Source of the DNA: Terriglobia bacterium
GTDB lineage: Bacteria > Acidobacteriota > Polarisedimenticolia > Polarisedimenticolales > JAIQFR01
Reading direction: 5' to 3'
NCBI GenBank assembly: GCA_020073205.1
Contig: JAIQFR010000034.1
Location: forward strand, 1-42,655
DNA length: 42,655 nucleotides
Shown here piece after piece: positions 16,872-25,817 of this stretch (positions are counted from its first letter, which is position 1; every line of letters starts with the position of its first letter). The translations under genes and the position numbers were made by a program. Under the pieces are notes generated by a model that was given only the letters and a program-made list of their open reading frames with translations, did no database searches and was not told the DNA's origin.

Positions 16872-17921
16872 GTGAGCGACCTCCTGTTCAACCTTCTGGT
16901 CACCGCGGGGAAGCTCGCGATCGCGACCGGAGGCCTGTTCGGCATCGTGGTCGTGATGGAGTGGGTCGAGCGGCGGCTCTCCGGGCTGATCCAGTTCAGG
17001 TGGGGCCCGAACCGCGTCGGTCCCTTCGGGCTCTTCCAGCCGATCGCGGACGGCGTCAAGTTCCTGATGAAGGAGGAGGTCTTCCCGGCGGAGGCGTACC
17101 GTCCGGCGTTCCTCCTGGCCCCCGCGATGTCCCTCGTCCCCGCGCTCTTCGCCTTCGCCGTGATCCCGTTCGGCCCGACCGTCACCGTGTTCGGGCGGAG
17201 GGTCGCGCTGGCGGTCCTGGACCTCGACGGCGGGATCCTCTACGCGTTCGCCGCGAGCGCCCTCGGCGTCCTCGGGATCGTGACGGCCGGCTGGGCCTCG
17301 CGGAACAAGTACGCGCTCATGGGAGGCCTCAGGTCGTCGGCGCAGATGATCTCCTACGAGCTGGCGCTGTCGCTGTCGGTGATCGGCGTGCTCCTGGTCT
17401 CCGGAACCCTCCGGCCCATGGCCATCGTCGAGCGGCAGGCCGGCTGGTTCTGGAACTGGAACGCGTTCGCCGGGGGCTGGCAGCTCCTCGGATTGCTGAT
17501 CTTCCTGATCGCGGGGTTCGCCGAGACGAACCGGCTCCCGTTCGACCTGCCCGAGGCCGAGTCGGAGCTGGTGGCCGGCTACCACACCGAGTACTCGTCG
17601 ATGAAGTTCGCGATGTTCTTCATGGCCGAGTACATGAACATGGCGACCTCGTCGGCGCTCCTGGTCACCCTGTTCCTGGGCGGCTGGCAGCTCGGATTCC
17701 CGGTTTCGGTCACGGGATGGCCGCTGTGCGCGCTTCAGATCCTCACGTTCCTCGCCAAGCTCGCGTTCTTCCAGTTCCTCTTCGTCTGGGTCCGCTGGAC
17801 GCTCCCCCGGTTCCGCTACGACCAGCTCATGAACCTGGGTTGGAAAGGGCTGTTCCCGCTGGCGCTGGCGAACCTGATGCTGACCGCCGTGCTCTCGGCG
17901 TTCGGCTGGATCCGCGGGTGA
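16872..17921 (+). CDS. nuoH: NADH-quinone oxidoreductase subunit H
   Basis: Membrane subunit of 349 residues with about eight helices, forming the quinone chamber. Recognised by ERRLSGLIQFRWGPNRVGPFGLFQP read in parts (about 32-56), the KEE motif, the FAETNRLPFDLPEAESELVAG acidic loop and EYSSMKFAMFFMAEY. The charged residues linking the quinone site to the proton channels are present. The GTG start follows the nuoG stop by 1 base. Confidence 0.96.
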   Translation: MSDLLFNLLVTAGKLAIATGGLFGIVVVMEWVERRLSGLIQFRWGPNRVGPFGLFQPIADGVKFLMKEEVFPAEAYRPAFLLAPAMSLVPALFAFAVIPFGPTVTVFGRRVALAVLDLDGGILYAFAASALGVLGIVTAGWASRNKYALMGGLRSSAQMISYELALSLSVIGVLLVSGTLRPMAIVERQAGWFWNWNAFAGGWQLLGLLIFLIAGFAETNRLPFDLPEAESELVAGYHTEYSSMKFAMFFMAEYMNMATSSALLVTLFLGGWQLGFPVSVTGWPLCALQILTFLAKLAFFQFLFVWVRWTLPRFRYDQLMNLGWKGLFPLALANLMLTAVLSAFGWIRG

Positions 17922-17931
17922 GAGGGGCGCG

Positions 17932-18426
17932 ATGGAGCTGATCGCCTTCTTCGTCCTCGCCGTCCTGGCGGTCGCCTCGGCGCTGGTCACGATCACCCAT
18001 CGGAAACCGGTGATCGCGGCGCTGGCGCTGGGGGTCAACCTGATCTCGATCGCCGGGTTCTACCTGGTCCTGAGGGCGCAGTTCATCGCGCTCCTCCAGG
18101 TGATCGTCTACGCCGGCGCGATCCTCGTCCTGATCGTCTTCGTGATCATGCTGCTGAACCTGCGCGACGAGGCCCGCCGGGCCGGATCGGGCTCGATCCA
18201 GCGCGTCGTCGGCCCGCTCCTCGCGCTGGCCTTCGCGGTGCTCCTCGGCCGGGCGCTCCTCGAGGGGGCCGTCTCGCCGTTCCCGGCGCGGCCCGCTGGA
18301 TTCGGGACGGTCGAGGCGGTGGGCCGGGAGCTGTTCTCCCGGTTCTTCTACCCGTTCGAGGTCATCTCCCTCCTGCTCATCGTGGCGATGGTCGGAGCCG
18401 TGCTCCTGGCCAAGAGGAGGCTGTAG
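17932..18426 (+). CDS. nuoJ: NADH-quinone oxidoreductase subunit J
   Basis: Membrane subunit of 164 residues with five helices. The helix-3 region with [21 protein letters not shown] (about 60-80) is the family hallmark and contains the pi-bulge helix that is central to coupling. Its last base is the first base of nuoK. In most operons nuoI lies between H and J; here the H-J gap is only 10 bases. Confidence 0.94.
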   Translation: MELIAFFVLAVLAVASALVTITHRKPVIAALALGVNLISIAGFYLVLRAQFIALLQVIVYAGAILVLIVFVIMLLNLRDEARRAGSGSIQRVVGPLLALAFAVLLGRALLEGAVSPFPARPAGFGTVEAVGRELFSRFFYPFEVISLLLIVAMVGAVLLAKRRL

Positions 18427-18725
18427 TGGAACCGCGCCTCGTCCTCCTGGTCTCGGCGATCCTCTTTTCCATCGGCGTCGTCGGCGTGCTCCTCCGCCGG
18501 AACGCCATCCTGATCCTGATGAGCATCGAGCTGATGCTCAACGCGGCGAACCTGGCGTTCATCGCGTTCGCCCGCCAGCTCGGGCAGTCCGAGGGGCAGA
18601 TCTACGCTTTCTTCGTCATGACGCTCGCCGCCGCCGAGGCGGCGGTGGGGCTCGCGATCGTCATCGCGCTGTTCCGGCTGCGCGAAACCACCGATGTCGA
18701 CGAGATCCACCTCTTGAAGTGGTAG
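18426..18725 (+). CDS. nuoK: NADH-quinone oxidoreductase subunit K
   Basis: Membrane subunit of 99 residues with three helices, forming part of the fourth proton path with NuoJ and NuoA. Conserved glutamates are present in [14 protein letters not shown] (about 32-45) and in the [12 protein letters not shown] helix. The GTG start overlaps the last base of the nuoJ TAG. Confidence 0.95.
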   Translation: MEPRLVLLVSAILFSIGVVGVLLRRNAILILMSIELMLNAANLAFIAFARQLGQSEGQIYAFFVMTLAAAEAAVGLAIVIALFRLRETTDVDEIHLLKW

Positions 18726-18732
18726 GGCGGCG

Positions 18733-20787
18733 ATGCTGAAGCTGATCTGGCTGATTCCGGTCCTTCCGCTCCTGGGCGTCGCGGCGAACGGCCTGTTCGG
18801 CCGGTTCATGTCGCGGCGGGCGGTGGCCTGGGTGGCGTGCGGGGTGGTGCTGCTGTCGCTCCTTTTGTCGTTGGGGGCGGTGACGGAGCTGTCGGGGCTG
18901 CCGGAGTCGGGGCGGCACTACGAGACCGAGCTGGGGACGTGGCTGCCGCTCGGGTCGTTGGGGCCCGGGGGGGAGGGGCTGAGGATCGGTTGGGGGTTCG
19001 CGCTGGACCCGCTGTCGGCGGTGCTGCTCCTGGTGGTGACGGGGGTGGGGTTCCTGATCCACGTGTACGCGACGGGCTACATGGCGCACGAGGAGGGGTA
19101 CGCGCGGTTCTTCGCGTACATGAACCTGTTCATGGGGATGATGCTGACGCTGGTCTTGGCGTCGAACCTGCTGGTGATGTTCGTGGGCTGGGAGGGGGTG
19201 GGGCTGTGCTCCTACCTCCTGATCGGATTCTTCTACGACCGGCCGTTCGACGCGCGGACGGGGATGAGCTGCGCGGACGCTGGGCGGAAGGCGTTCTTGA
19301 CGAACCGGATCGGGGACTTCGCGTTCCTGATCGGGATGCTGTACCTGGCGACGGCGTTCGGGAGTCTGGAGTTCCGTCGGGTGTCGGAGGGGATCGCGGG
19401 GGGCGGGATGCCGCAGGCGGTCCTGACGGGGGTGGGGATCCTGCTGTTCGTGGGGGCGTGCGGGAAGTCGGCGCAGGTGCCGCTATACGTGTGGCTGCCG
19501 GACGCGATGGCGGGGCCGACGCCGGTGTCGGCGCTGATCCACGCGGCGACGATGGTGACGGCGGGGGTGTACATGGTGTGCCGGATGTCGGCGCTGTACG
19601 TGCACGCTCCCGCGGCGATGGCGGTGGTGGCTCTGATCGGGGCGTTGACGGCGATTTTCGCGGCTTCGATGGGACTGGCGGCGACGGACATCAAGAAGGT
19701 GCTGGCGTACTCGACGGTGAGCCAGCTGGGGTACATGTTCGCGGGAGCGGGGGTGGGGGCGTTCGCGGGGTCGATGTTCCACCTGATGACGCACGCGTTC
19801 TTCAAGGCGCTGTTGTTCTTGGGGGCGGGGAGCGTGATTCACGGGATGTCGGGGGAGCAGGACATAAGGCGGATGGGGGGACTGAGGCGGAAGATGCCGG
19901 CGACGTACGGGACGTTCCTGGTGGCGACGCTGGCGATCGCGGGGATCCCCGGGCTCGCGGGATTCTTCTCGAAGGACGAGATCCTGTGGGGGGCGTGGTC
20001 GTCGGGGCACCGCGGGGTGTGGGCGGTGCTGGCGGCGGCGGCGGGTGTGACGGCGTTCTACATGTTCCGGCTGCTCTACCTGACGTTTTTCGGGAGCTTT
20101 AGGGGGACGGAGGAGCAGGCGCACCACGTGCACGAGTCGCCCAGGGTGATGACGGTGCCGCTGATGGTGCTGGCGGTGCTGTCGGTGATCGGGGGCTGGA
20201 TCGGGATTCCGAGAGCGCTGGCGCTGGGAGCGGACGTGAACGTGTTCGGCCGGTGGCTTACGCCGGTGTTCGTGGGGGCAGGGGCGGCGGGGGCGGGGGA
20301 GGCGGCGGCGGAGCACGCGGGGGCCGGGGTCGAGCTGGGATTCATGGCGCTCGCGGTGGCGGTGGCGCTGGCCGGGATCGGGCTGGCGACGGTCTTGTAC
20401 CGGAGGCGGGAGGGGATGTCGGAGCGCCTCGCGGAGGCGCTCGGTCCCGCGTACCGGCTGGTGCGGAACCTCTACTGGGTGGACGAGCTCTACGACGCCC
20501 TCGTCATCCGGCCGTTCTACGCCCTCTGCCGCGCGGCCCGCGCGTTCGACGTGGGGATCGTGGACGGCGCCGTGAACGGCGTCCGGCACGTGACGGTCGG
20601 CCTGAGCCACGTCTCGAACGCGAACGACCGCTGGCTCGTCGACGGCCTCGTCAACCTCGTCGGGGCCACGGTGCGCGGGGCCTCCTTCGTGTTCCGCAGG
20701 GTACAGACCGGCGTGGTGCAGAGCTACGCCGCGATGATGGTGTTCGGGGTGTTCCTTCTGCTGATCATCTACACGCTGGCACGGTAG
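18733..20787 (+). CDS. nuoL: NADH-quinone oxidoreductase subunit L
   Basis: Distal antiporter-like proton pump of complex I, 684 residues with about 16 helices and the long lateral helix at the C-terminus. Typical motifs include [14 protein letters not shown], the helix with [27 protein letters not shown] read in parts, and STVSQLGYM. The middle of the gene, about 18810 to 20420, has very different codon choice from its own ends and from every neighbour: Gly is almost always GGG, Ala GCG, Thr ACG, Ser TCG, Val GTG and Leu CTG. The protein itself looks normal and full length, so the gene is probably functional. Confidence 0.95.
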   Translation: MLKLIWLIPVLPLLGVAANGLFGRFMSRRAVAWVACGVVLLSLLLSLGAVTELSGLPESGRHYETELGTWLPLGSLGPGGEGLRIGWGFALDPLSAVLLLVVTGVGFLIHVYATGYMAHEEGYARFFAYMNLFMGMMLTLVLASNLLVMFVGWEGVGLCSYLLIGFFYDRPFDARTGMSCADAGRKAFLTNRIGDFAFLIGMLYLATAFGSLEFRRVSEGIAGGGMPQAVLTGVGILLFVGACGKSAQVPLYVWLPDAMAGPTPVSALIHAATMVTAGVYMVCRMSALYVHAPAAMAVVALIGALTAIFAASMGLAATDIKKVLAYSTVSQLGYMFAGAGVGAFAGSMFHLMTHAFFKALLFLGAGSVIHGMSGEQDIRRMGGLRRKMPATYGTFLVATLAIAGIPGLAGFFSKDEILWGAWSSGHRGVWAVLAAAAGVTAFYMFRLLYLTFFGSFRGTEEQAHHVHESPRVMTVPLMVLAVLSVIGGWIGIPRALALGADVNVFGRWLTPVFVGAGAAGAGEAAAEHAGAGVELGFMALAVAVALAGIGLATVLYRRREGMSERLAEALGPAYRLVRNLYWVDELYDALVIRPFYALCRAARAFDVGIVDGAVNGVRHVTVGLSHVSNANDRWLVDGLVNLVGATVRGASFVFRRVQTGVVQSYAAMMVFGVFLLLIIYTLAR

Positions 20788-20814
20788 CGCGACCCCGGAG
20801 AGGAGTCTTCCGCG

Positions 20815-22452
20815 ATGAACCCTTTCGGCAATCAGCTGCTCAACGTCGTCACCTACCTCCCGCTCGCGGGGGCGGTCCTCCTCCTCTTCCTCGACAAGGA
20901 GAAGAAGGAGCTGATCGCGAGGTTCGCGACGGTCGTGGCGGGGCTCGGGTTCCTCGTCAGCCTTCCCCTCTGGTTCGCGTGGAGCGCGGCGCCGAAGGAC
21001 GCGTTCGGCTTCCGGTTCGTCCAGGAGGCCCGCTGGGTGGAATCCATCGGCGCGAGATACGTGGTGGGCGTCGACGGGATCTCGATGCTGCTGATCCTGC
21101 TCACGACCCTCCTCGGGTTCATCTCGGTCCTGTCGTCCTGGACCGCCATCACGGAGCGGGTGAAGGAGTACTACTTCTTCATGCTCCTGCTGCAGACCGG
21201 GATGATCGGCGTGTTCGTCAGCCTCGACTTCTTCCTGTTCTACGTCTTCTGGGAGGTCATGCTGGTCCCGATGTACTTCCTGATCGGGATCTGGGGAGGT
21301 CCTCGCAGGCTCTACGCCGCCATCAAGTTCTTCCTCTACACGCTGCTCGGATCGGTCCTGATGCTCCTCGGCATCCTGGCGCTCTACTTCTACCACGGCA
21401 GCGTCACCGGAACCTACACGTTCGACGTGCGCGTACTGCAGGCCATGGGGGCCTGGAAGGACTGGTTCGATCTCCAGTACTGGGTCTGGCTCGCTTTCTT
21501 CGTCGGGTTCGCCATCAAGGTCCCGATGTTCCCGTTCCATACCTGGCTCCCGGACGCCCACGTGGAGGCCCCCACCGCGGGGTCCGTGATCCTGGCGGGC
21601 GTCCTCCTGAAGATGGGAACCTACGGGTTCGTGAGGTTCAGCCTGCCGATCCTGCCCGACGCCACCCGGTACTTCCTCCCCTGGGCGCTCGGCCTGTGCG
21701 TCGTCGGGATCATCTACGGGGCGATGGTCGCCATGGTGCAAAAGGACTGGAAGAAGCTGGTGGCGTACTCCTCGGTGAGCCACCTCGGCTTCTGCATGCT
21801 CGGCGTGTTCGCCCTGAACTACCAGGGGATCGTAGGCGGCGTGCTCCAGATGCTGAACCACGGGCTGTCCACCGGCGCGCTGTTCCTCATCGTCGGCCTG
21901 GTGTACGAACGGCGGCACACGAGGCTGATCGCCGACTACGGGGGGGTCTCGAAGGTGATGCCGGTCTTCGCGGTGTTCTTCATGCTGATGACCCTGTCGT
22001 CCATCGGCATGCCAGCGATCCCAGGCAACGGCTTCGTCGGCGAGTTCACGATCCTCCTCGGGGCGTTCCGCCTCCCGCAGAAGTACTGGGCGGTGCTCGG
22101 CGCCACCGGCATCGTGCTGGGGGCTGCGTACATGCTCTGGCTCTACCAGAGGACGATGTTCGGCAAGATCGAGAACCCGGAGAACCTCAAGCTCAAGGAC
22201 CTGAATTTCCGCGAGATCATGACCCTCGTCCCGCTGACGATCGCGGCGTTCTGGATCGGCCTGTATCCCGCGCCGTTCTTCAGGATCCTGGACGAGCCGG
22301 TGAACCGCGTGGTCCAGCAGGTGGAGAAGACCCAAGTCTATCCGCAAGGGATCGCGGGGATCTTCCCCGCGGTGCCCGACGTGGCCCGGGTGCTCCGCGA
22401 CCGCGCTCCCGAGGGCGTCCCGGCCAGGGACGGTGCGACCGAGGCTCGGTGA
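20815..22452 (+). CDS. nuoM: NADH-quinone oxidoreductase subunit M
   Basis: Second antiporter-like pump subunit, 545 residues and about 14 helices. VGVDGISMLLILLTT, the glutamate helix with YVFWEVMLVPMYFLIG, FHTWLPDAHVEAPTAGSVILAG read in parts, and AYSSVSHLGF identify NuoM. GAGAGGAG lies just before the ATG. The stop overlaps the nuoN start (TGATG). Codon use is ordinary here, which highlights the anomaly in nuoL immediately upstream. Confidence 0.95.
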   Translation: MNPFGNQLLNVVTYLPLAGAVLLLFLDKEKKELIARFATVVAGLGFLVSLPLWFAWSAAPKDAFGFRFVQEARWVESIGARYVVGVDGISMLLILLTTLLGFISVLSSWTAITERVKEYYFFMLLLQTGMIGVFVSLDFFLFYVFWEVMLVPMYFLIGIWGGPRRLYAAIKFFLYTLLGSVLMLLGILALYFYHGSVTGTYTFDVRVLQAMGAWKDWFDLQYWVWLAFFVGFAIKVPMFPFHTWLPDAHVEAPTAGSVILAGVLLKMGTYGFVRFSLPILPDATRYFLPWALGLCVVGIIYGAMVAMVQKDWKKLVAYSSVSHLGFCMLGVFALNYQGIVGGVLQMLNHGLSTGALFLIVGLVYERRHTRLIADYGGVSKVMPVFAVFFMLMTLSSIGMPAIPGNGFVGEFTILLGAFRLPQKYWAVLGATGIVLGAAYMLWLYQRTMFGKIENPENLKLKDLNFREIMTLVPLTIAAFWIGLYPAPFFRILDEPVNRVVQQVEKTQVYPQGIAGIFPAVPDVARVLRDRAPEGVPARDGATEAR

Positions 22453-23996
22453 TGGGCGGATTCGACCCGGGCGCGGCCGTCCAGAACCTCACCTGGCTCA
22501 AGCCCGAGCTGCTCCTCGTCGTGGTGGGGTTCGTGCTCCTCGGGCTGTCGGTCGTGCTGCCTCAGGATCGCCGCCGCGCCATCGCAGCCGTGGCCCTCGT
22601 CGGAGTGGTGGCGGTCGCCGTGCTCCTCGCCGCGTACGGGCCGGCGGTGCCGGGGGCGGGACCCAAGGTCTTGGCCGGTCCCGGTGTGCGCACGTTCATC
22701 GACGCCGAGGGGAGATCGGCGTACGTGACCGACGGCTTCTCGATCGTCTTCAAGATCATCTTCCTGATAGGGGCGGCACTGGCGATCCTGATGGCGGTTC
22801 GATTCCTCGACGACGAGGGGGCGCAGTCGGGGGAGTTCTACGCCATGGTGGTGTTCGCGGTGCTCGGCATGATGCTGCTCGCCTCGGGGAACGACTTCGC
22901 CGTGCTCTACATCGGCCTCGAGACCATGGCGCTGTCGGTCTACGTGCTGGTAGGGTTCACCAAGGGGAACCGCAAGTCCAACGAGGCCGCGCTGAAGTAT
23001 TTCCTCCTCGGGGTGTTCGCCTCGGCGATCCTCCTGTACGGCGTCTCGCTGGTCTACGGTACGACCGGCACTTACAACCTGGACGGCGTCGCGATGGCGA
23101 TCGCCGGGGGGGAGACGGGGCCGCGGAGCTTGCTCGAGATCGGCGCGATCCTGGTGCTGGTGGGCATGGCGTTCAAGGTCGCGGCGGTACCGTTCCACAT
23201 GTGGACCCCCGACGCGTACGAGGGCGCGCCGACGCCGGTCACCGCGTTCATCTCGACTGCGGCGAAGGCCGCCGCGTTCGCCATGTTCCTCCGCGTGTTC
23301 CTCCGCGGGTTCTACGGCCTCGCGGCGGACTGGACGCCGCTCCTGGTCGTGCTGGCGATCGCGTCGATGACCCTCGGCAACGTCGTGGCGATCCTCCAGG
23401 ACAACGTCAAGAGGATGCTGGCGTACTCGTCCATCGCCCACGCGGGCTACATGCTGCTCGGCCTGATCGCCGTGGGGGCAGCACGCGGGGACGCTCTCAC
23501 CCAGCGCTACGGGATGACCGCGGTGGTCCTGTACCTCCTGGTCTACACATTCACCAACATGGGTGCCTTCGGGATGGTCGCGATGCTCAGGCGGCGCGAG
23601 ATCGTCGGCGACCGGGTCGAGGACTTCCGGGGGCTCGCGCGCACCAACCCGCTGGCGGCGGTCACGATGCTGGTGTTCCTGCTTTCACTGGCCGGCATCC
23701 CGTCCACGGCAGGTTTCATCGGGAAGTGGTGGCTGTTCGGCTCTGCGGTGAAGGCGGATTACGCGTGGCTCGCCGTCATCGCCGTGGTGAACAGCGCGAT
23801 CTCCCTCTACTACTACGCCCGTCTCGTGGTGGCGATGTACATGACCGCGCCGGAGACCGAGCACCGGGTGGTCGTGTCGGTCCCGCTCGCCGCCGCGCTC
23901 ACGGTCTCGCTCGCCTTCACGCTGATCATCGGCGTGTACCCCCAGCCATTCATCCGTTTCGCTCAGTACGCGCTGCTGCCCCTCGCGGCACCGTAG
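22452..23996 (+). CDS. nuoN: NADH-quinone oxidoreductase subunit N
   Basis: Third antiporter-like pump subunit, 514 residues, last gene of the nuo operon. It carries the NuoN pattern YIGLETMALSVYVLVGF, FHMWTPDAYEGAPTPVTAF and AYSSIAHAGYMLLG. ATG 22452 is adopted; GTG 22449 directly before it is an alternative that adds one residue. A longer in-frame reading reaches back to 20253 but simply overlaps nuoL/nuoM in another frame. Confidence 0.94.
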   Translation: MGGFDPGAAVQNLTWLKPELLLVVVGFVLLGLSVVLPQDRRRAIAAVALVGVVAVAVLLAAYGPAVPGAGPKVLAGPGVRTFIDAEGRSAYVTDGFSIVFKIIFLIGAALAILMAVRFLDDEGAQSGEFYAMVVFAVLGMMLLASGNDFAVLYIGLETMALSVYVLVGFTKGNRKSNEAALKYFLLGVFASAILLYGVSLVYGTTGTYNLDGVAMAIAGGETGPRSLLEIGAILVLVGMAFKVAAVPFHMWTPDAYEGAPTPVTAFISTAAKAAAFAMFLRVFLRGFYGLAADWTPLLVVLAIASMTLGNVVAILQDNVKRMLAYSSIAHAGYMLLGLIAVGAARGDALTQRYGMTAVVLYLLVYTFTNMGAFGMVAMLRRREIVGDRVEDFRGLARTNPLAAVTMLVFLLSLAGIPSTAGFIGKWWLFGSAVKADYAWLAVIAVVNSAISLYYYARLVVAMYMTAPETEHRVVVSVPLAAALTVSLAFTLIIGVYPQPFIRFAQYALLPLAAP

Positions 23997-24008
23997 CCTT
24001 GACAGGGC

Positions 24009-24017
24009 TGCTACATT
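24009..24017 (+). promoter_or_regulatory. Possible extended -10 promoter of the atp F0 operon
   Basis: TG, one base, then TACATT, giving an extended -10 element 25 bases before the GTG of the first atp gene. No -35 at standard spacing was found; the TTGACA at 23999 is too close. It is the only gap (45 bp) between nuoN and the atp genes. Confidence 0.3.
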
Positions 24018-24041
24018 GACCCGGGCGGCACGAGGGGCGCC

Positions 24042-24290
24042 GTGAGCGGACCGGTCGAGGTCGAGCCGGGATCGTCGGGGCCTTCGCCCTGGTCCTACGT
24101 CGGGTTGGGGTTCGAGATCGCCGTGCCGCTGCTCCTCGGGGTGGTGCTCGGGCGCCGCTTGGATGTGTGGCTCGGGACCGGGCCGTGGCTGCTCCTCGTC
24201 GGAGCGGCGCTGGGGATGGCCGCGGGCTTCCTGGCCTTCTTCCGGACGGTGCTGCCCCCGCGAGGGGGAGCGGGGGACGGAGTGCGATGA
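24042..24290 (+). CDS. AtpZ/AtpI-like small protein of the F0 operon
   Basis: Protein of 82 residues with two membrane helices (about 24-40 and 48-67). The pattern WSYVGLGFEIAVPLLLGVVLGRRLD matches the F0F1-ATPase gene 1 (AtpZ) family, which often precedes the synthase genes and is linked to ion uptake or c-ring assembly. The GTG start has GAGGGG upstream. It overlaps the next gene by ATGA. Confidence 0.75.
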   Translation: MSGPVEVEPGSSGPSPWSYVGLGFEIAVPLLLGVVLGRRLDVWLGTGPWLLLVGAALGMAAGFLAFFRTVLPPRGGAGDGVR

Positions 24291-24700
24291 TTCGGACTCG
24301 ATCCCTCCGCTTCGTCGCCGGGGCCTCGGCGGTGTCCGTGGCCTCCGCCGTGGCGGCGTTCGCGACGTTCCGGCCCGATGCATCCGTCGGCCTCGCATGG
24401 GGAGCGGTGGGCTGGGGGGTGATGGCCGCGATCGGCCTGGCGTCGGGCGCCGGGCTCGCCGCCGCGTACGGCAAGACCGGTACGGGCTTTCTTGTGGCGA
24501 TCGTTGCAGGTATCCTGAGCAGGCTCGCGGCCACCCTGGGCGGTGCCCTGGGGGCGGCGAGAGCGGGACGTGGTGCGCTCTCCGCGTTTCTCGTGGGCCT
24601 GGGGGCGGGCTTCGTGCCGTTGCAGGTCTACGAGGCGATCTTCTTCTACAGGGCGGGTCGGCGGCGCACCGGCCCGGACGGAGCGGTGCGGCAGGCATGA
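24287..24700 (+). CDS. Putative ATP synthase subunit I-like membrane protein
   Basis: Membrane protein of 137 residues with four predicted helices (about 8-24, 33-52, 60-85, 98-118), in the position where atpI usually lies. Sequence similarity to AtpI is not obvious by eye, so the name rests mainly on topology, size and place before the a subunit. ATG 24287 overlaps the preceding stop, and the following gene overlaps its stop in the same way. AtpI proteins help assemble the c-ring. Confidence 0.55.
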   Translation: MIRTRSLRFVAGASAVSVASAVAAFATFRPDASVGLAWGAVGWGVMAAIGLASGAGLAAAYGKTGTGFLVAIVAGILSRLAATLGGALGAARAGRGALSAFLVGLGAGFVPLQVYEAIFFYRAGRRRTGPDGAVRQA

Positions 24701-25527
24701 GCGGAGCCGAAGCGCACGCGGCGCAGCAGGCGCCGGCGACCTTCAACGCCGGCGAGCACATCCTGCACCACATCCTCGACTCCAACGAAATCGAGGTCCC
24801 CTTCACACAGGCGGTGATCCACCTGCCGCGGATCGAGATCGCGGGCTACGACTTCTCGATCACGCGCAACGTGGTCATGATGTGGATCGCCGGGGTGTTG
24901 CTCCTGGCGATCCTCGGCCTCGCGGCGAGGCGGTCCAAGGACCCGGTCCCCCGGGGACTCCGCGGTCTCCTCGAGATGCTCGTCCTGTTCGTGCGGGACG
25001 AGATCGCCCACAAGAACATCCCACGTCATGCCGATCGGTACGTGGGATACCTCCTCTCCACGTTTTTCTTCATCCTGACGTGCAACCTGCTGGGGCTCGT
25101 CCCCGGATTCTCGACGCCCACCTCGGGGATCAGCGTCACCGCCGGCCTCGCGGCCATGGCTTTCGTCATGGTGCAGGCTTCGGGGATTCGGGAATTCGGG
25201 TTCCTCGGCCACTTCCGCAACCTGTTGCCCCACGGCCTCCCGGTCTGGCTGATTCCGATCATGCTCCCCGTGGAGTTCCTCGGGATGTTCACCAAGCCGT
25301 TCGCGCTGTGCATCCGGCTCTTCGCCAACATGACCGCGGGGCACGTGGTGATCCTGAGCTTGATCTCCCTGATCTTCATCATGAAGACGGCGTTCATGGC
25401 GACCGTGTCGGTGCCGTTCGCGCTGTTCATCTACCTGCTCGAGATCCTGGTGGCCTTTCTGCAGGCGTACATCTTCACGATGCTGACGTCACTTTTCATC
25501 GGTATGGCCGTGCACCCGGCGCACTGA
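24697..25527 (+). CDS. atpB: F0F1 ATP synthase subunit a
   Basis: Stator subunit holding the proton half-channels, 276 residues and about six helices. The essential arginine is present in CIRLFANMTAGHV near residue 210, and the LEILVAFLQAYIFTMLTSLFIG helix is typical. It opens with a His-rich amphipathic segment. The start is the ATG inside the previous stop (ATGA). Confidence 0.94.
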   Translation: MSGAEAHAAQQAPATFNAGEHILHHILDSNEIEVPFTQAVIHLPRIEIAGYDFSITRNVVMMWIAGVLLLAILGLAARRSKDPVPRGLRGLLEMLVLFVRDEIAHKNIPRHADRYVGYLLSTFFFILTCNLLGLVPGFSTPTSGISVTAGLAAMAFVMVQASGIREFGFLGHFRNLLPHGLPVWLIPIMLPVEFLGMFTKPFALCIRLFANMTAGHVVILSLISLIFIMKTAFMATVSVPFALFIYLLEILVAFLQAYIFTMLTSLFIGMAVHPAH

Positions 25528-25566
25528 CCGGGCCGGCATCGAGAGATCGAAAGGAGGACCGCCGAC

Positions 25567-25806
25567 ATGGAGCATCTGAATCTGAATCTGGCCCTTGCGT
25601 TCCTCGGAGCGGGTCTGGGAGCGGGACTGGCGATCATCGGCGCGGGGGCCGGCATCGGCCGCCTCGCCGCGAGCGCGATGGACGGCATCGCGCGCCAGCC
25701 TCAGGCCGCTGGACTGATCCAGACGGCGATGATCGTCTCCGCGGCGCTGATCGAGGGGGCCACGCTTTTCGCGCTGGTGATCTGCATCATCCTCGCGTTC
25801 AAGTAG
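25567..25806 (+). CDS. atpE: F0F1 ATP synthase subunit c
   Basis: Rotor proteolipid of 79 residues, two helices joined by the polar loop RQPQ. The ion-binding carboxylate is the glutamate of ALIEGATLF (residue 63 or close). The helix-1 Gln and the Ser after the Glu that mark sodium-binding rings are absent, so a proton ring is expected. An excellent ribosome site, AAAGGAGG, lies upstream, consistent with the high copy number needed for this subunit. Confidence 0.95.
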   Translation: MEHLNLNLALAFLGAGLGAGLAIIGAGAGIGRLAASAMDGIARQPQAAGLIQTAMIVSAALIEGATLFALVICIILAFK

Positions 25807-25817
25807 GAGAACCGGCG

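Noticed and set aside
19483-22347. 954-codon open frame on the minus strand
   Set aside because: Lies antisense to nuoL and nuoM, is Arg/His/Glu/Pro-rich with no domain pattern, and is explained by lack of A/T in GC-rich codons.
20253-22451. Long in-frame extension before nuoN
   Set aside because: Overlaps nuoL and nuoM in another frame and has Gly/Arg runs only; nuoN starts at 22452.
23999-24004. TTGACA as -35 of an atp promoter
   Set aside because: At 16-18 bases spacing there is no AT-rich -10; the only -10-like element is 7 bases away.
25567-25806. Sodium-type c-ring
   Set aside because: The Gln in helix 1 and Ser after the Glu that mark sodium rings are absent.
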